40,430 bases of DNA from Clostridiales bacterium (GTDB lineage: Bacteria > Bacillota > Clostridia > Christensenellales > Aristaeellaceae). The DNA lies in assembly GCA_015056155.1 (NCBI GenBank), contig SVGU01000019.1, positions 1 through 40,430 of the forward strand, in the 5' to 3' direction. The translations under genes and the position numbers were made by a program. Within the stretch, counting starts at the first letter, position 1. Every line of letters begins with the position of its first letter. The notes under the pieces were generated by a model. It worked only from the letters and a program-made list of their open reading frames with translations, made no database searches and was not told the origin of the DNA. Positions 39,601 to 40,430 of this stretch are shown here, piece after piece.

Positions 39601-40430
39601 ACCGCTGGTGATAAGACAGTCGCCTATGGCGATTATCTGGTTGTGGTGAACATCGACTACTCTGCGAACAGCGCGGTGTACCATGATTCGTACTGCTACG
39701 TGGCGTCGATGTACGAAGACGGCACGATGAAGCTGATGACGGCGGACGCGGCGCCCCGCGAGGTCTCGGCGCTGCTGGAAGACGTGGCGGACCGGGCAGT
39801 TGCGGATCTGCGCTTCTTCGGCAATGACCGGAAGAAGCTGGCTGTGCTGGCTGGCAATTGCGACATGCTGAGCGCGGAAGCCTTCCAGGCGGAGCAGAAC
39901 GCGGTGCAGGAATACAAGCTGTTCTTCCCCAATGTGTCTCCCGCGAAGGATCTGCTGTTTGAGCTGCGCCCGGCGGGTGACAACACGAACGTCATCAAGA
40001 TCGACGTCAAGACGTACCGCAAGGCCGGCTTTGAGAAGGGCCTGCGCTATGAATCCCTGTTCCTGTCCGAGGGCACCTACGAACTGACGGTCAGGAAGAC
40101 CGGCTCGTCGAAGGTGTACAAGATGGGTACGATCATCATCGGCGATGAGCTCGAGGTGAAGTCGTCCACGGGCGTCCTGACGACGGACAAGAACAAGCCC
40201 TTCGCGATCACCATCGTTGAGGAGTTCTGGTACGAGGACAAGCTGAACATGAAGGAGTATCTGGGCAGCGGGTCCAGCGGAAACGAAAGCAACGATGAAA
40301 CGAATATGAATCAGGGCGACGGCGCTGGTGGCGGCACTGGCGGCGGCAATGGCGGCGGCGCTGGTGGCGGCAATGGCGACGGCACTGGCAGCGGCAATGG
40401 CGGCGGCGCTGGTGGCGGCAATGGCGGCGG
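36634..40430 (+). CDS. Zinc-ribbon N-lobe-only pseudokinase membrane protein (partial)
   Basis: 1,265 codons are in view with no stop; the gene runs off the right end. ATG at 36634 follows AGGAGGAC. Residues 4-19: CxxC...CxxC ribbon like the upstream kinase. About 36-140 align with the N-lobe of that kinase (PPDTVL-x-x-R-F-x-L-G, AYIAYD, EFFPKQIS, NNTAYRVYQL). However, the glycine loop is G50-A-S-H-Q-S, the ATP lysine is Leu72, and the C-lobe with HRD, DFG and APE is missing. A basic segment (KLTKERTRKK) and one membrane span (192-213) follow, then over 1,000 residues of extracellular beta-type modules, partly PEGA-like (YPVTIRVKTDSP), ending in a Gly-rich tail. It cannot phosphorylate. It lies 108 bases after the kinase gene, with a small hairpin (36579-36599) lacking a T-run between, so co-transcription is likely. 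Confidence 0.85.
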   Translation, partial: MSRCPNCMNELVHDRCTGCGYPAVEVAVIRGAMPPDTVLMDRFELGYALGASHQSIAYIAYDRLQGKAVLVLEFFPKQISMRKKLQVAPRSHNELYMDACRLYLTSEQAMPMRLIHTFADNNTAYRVYQLNGSAANAVDEADQMLDRPFLFRNAEGKPIMAVNALPIPAMPQTTPWSLSRKLTKERTRKKVNGIAAVALAGVIAVAGGFVYMDMTREYPVTIRVKTDSPIVEAKLGDEVLPDVTPDPDGYVVYTQSLRKGEYPFRAKNAEKEKTDTLKVTGAEDAAFEVAIPTPDPKAYTADEADWYFRKDGKTSIVKDGRLAEVDELRLAATKPELYEFRVEAEPVDGMKLALVRDDGFEQELEMSAAGTTFSVTEGVYRLYLYKDGERIAEPSIHIPGKETVKQFDTRAYQVYHDFLKDRTPEELYYIGDACSIEGLDVPFAEINKWAEDLPELFGQFEQHDVYIALDNGVPADAQVALNGIAWQPGDPITVSKTGTELDYAISVGGTEWDAGRIAANNESVSLGGTKATEDISSWDSITGLAEHNGAHYWIGQEGRMQKMTEERWQELQSDMALYPSLRERLDKPLLSPVMKVNSSVNLAVVDRVRLEGIDLTQIAPGTYQFDALPGGDYDVEVCLKGGDRVRESLDIKASGEYELMTSDAREMKVIAELIGSRKPMLMETSGGYQYLGVEEDYLYKVPTQDGIIDKTLTPEVLLAFADRYESIMSALPLHDVQLSVDQRINPRLIRAVYINGTEVGFNQETYRLDVRKLSAGDYTIEYELDDGKTAAPHTLKVAGIVRDDTLLKAEADAAFKALRYWSAQEGYRAINSDSEDWLTRETQEARMNDSVVLSMQVNPENWGHLTYTLETQGAADPLILRPNEHGMMTVIITRDDTAEYELLVAESDKSMQKRTVRKFTTNDSDVMDLDKDLLAVAADLGENMAVINLPVDSRLADNISVYAELKDATGKEHLVDLKKVIDEQGTVSYTAGDKTVAYGDYLVVVNIDYSANSAVYHDSYCYVASMYEDGTMKLMTADAAPREVSALLEDVADRAVADLRFFGNDRKKLAVLAGNCDMLSAEAFQAEQNAVQEYKLFFPNVSPAKDLLFELRPAGDNTNVIKIDVKTYRKAGFEKGLRYESLFLSEGTYELTVRKTGSSKVYKMGTIIIGDELEVKSSTGVLTTDKNKPFAITIVEEFWYEDKLNMKEYLGSGSSGNESNDETNMNQGDGAGGGTGGGNGGGAGGGNGDGTGSGNGGGAGGGNGG
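40318..40430 (+). repeat. Gly-rich minisatellite at the window end
   Basis: About 110 bases of GGC-based tandem repeats; units of GGCGGCGCTGGTGGCGGC followed by AATGGC or ACTGGC recur, encoding GGGAGGGNGG-like peptide. It continues past the window edge, so its length is unknown; copy number is likely variable. Confidence 0.85.

Noticed and set aside
36607-39684. A 1,025-codon minus-strand open frame
   Set aside because: It lies opposite the pseudokinase gene, whose frame has a ribosome site, zinc ribbon, membrane span and paralogy to the upstream kinase. The antisense product shows only shadow composition.

Overview
The window is high-G+C, densely packed bacterial DNA with Gram-positive Bacillota (Clostridia-like) traits. 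These are strong AGGAGG-type ribosome sites, sigma-A promoters with an extended -10 (GGTATAAT type), an ABC-importer-type sugar-binding lipoprotein instead of SusC/D, intracellular glycosidases, a DUF5665 gene beside lspA, ECF transport, and large secreted Ig-like (BIG2) proteins. I infer an anaerobic gut or rumen Clostridia member; the exact family cannot be read from the sequence. No phage, insertion sequence, CRISPR, tRNA or rRNA was seen.

Positions 1-12445 hold a pectin-utilisation operon on the + strand: the end of one sugar-binding protein, a second complete paralogous lipoprotein, then GH28, GH95, CE12, a CE8-CE12 fusion, GH105, a beta-lactamase-fold hydrolase, a degenerate SGNH protein and GH43. 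None of the enzymes has a signal peptide. The picture is import of methylated, acetylated and branched pectin (rhamnogalacturonan I and homogalacturonan) oligosaccharides, which are then de-esterified, debranched and cut in the cytoplasm. ABC permeases, if linked, should lie just left of the window.

Positions 12855-18354 carry a secreted six-BIG2-domain protein, mnmG (tRNA modification) and an EamA-type exporter. Positions 18865-23831 are a minus-strand housekeeping block: TrmH-family rRNA/tRNA methyltransferase, AI-2E-family permease, a small unknown gene coupled to ftsY, a RluD-like pseudouridine synthase, lspA and DUF5665. Positions 24154-29464 (minus) hold an 11-domain BIG2 protein, an ECF transporter S component with a structured leader, and gluQ (glutamyl-Q tRNA-Asp synthetase).

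Positions 29609-40430 (+) are the most unusual part. A 2,263-residue protein has an N-terminal zinc ribbon, a complete Ser/Thr kinase domain, one membrane span and a giant ectodomain that includes eight 41-residue CxxC repeats. It is followed by a second zinc-ribbon membrane protein whose kinase domain has shrunk to an N-lobe with no catalytic residues, joined to its own giant ectodomain and Gly-rich tail; the window ends inside it. I read the two as a kinase/pseudokinase envelope pair.

The intergenic gaps contain several families of dispersed, hairpin-rich repeats, mostly at gene 3' ends. One of them supplies the stop codon of mnmG.
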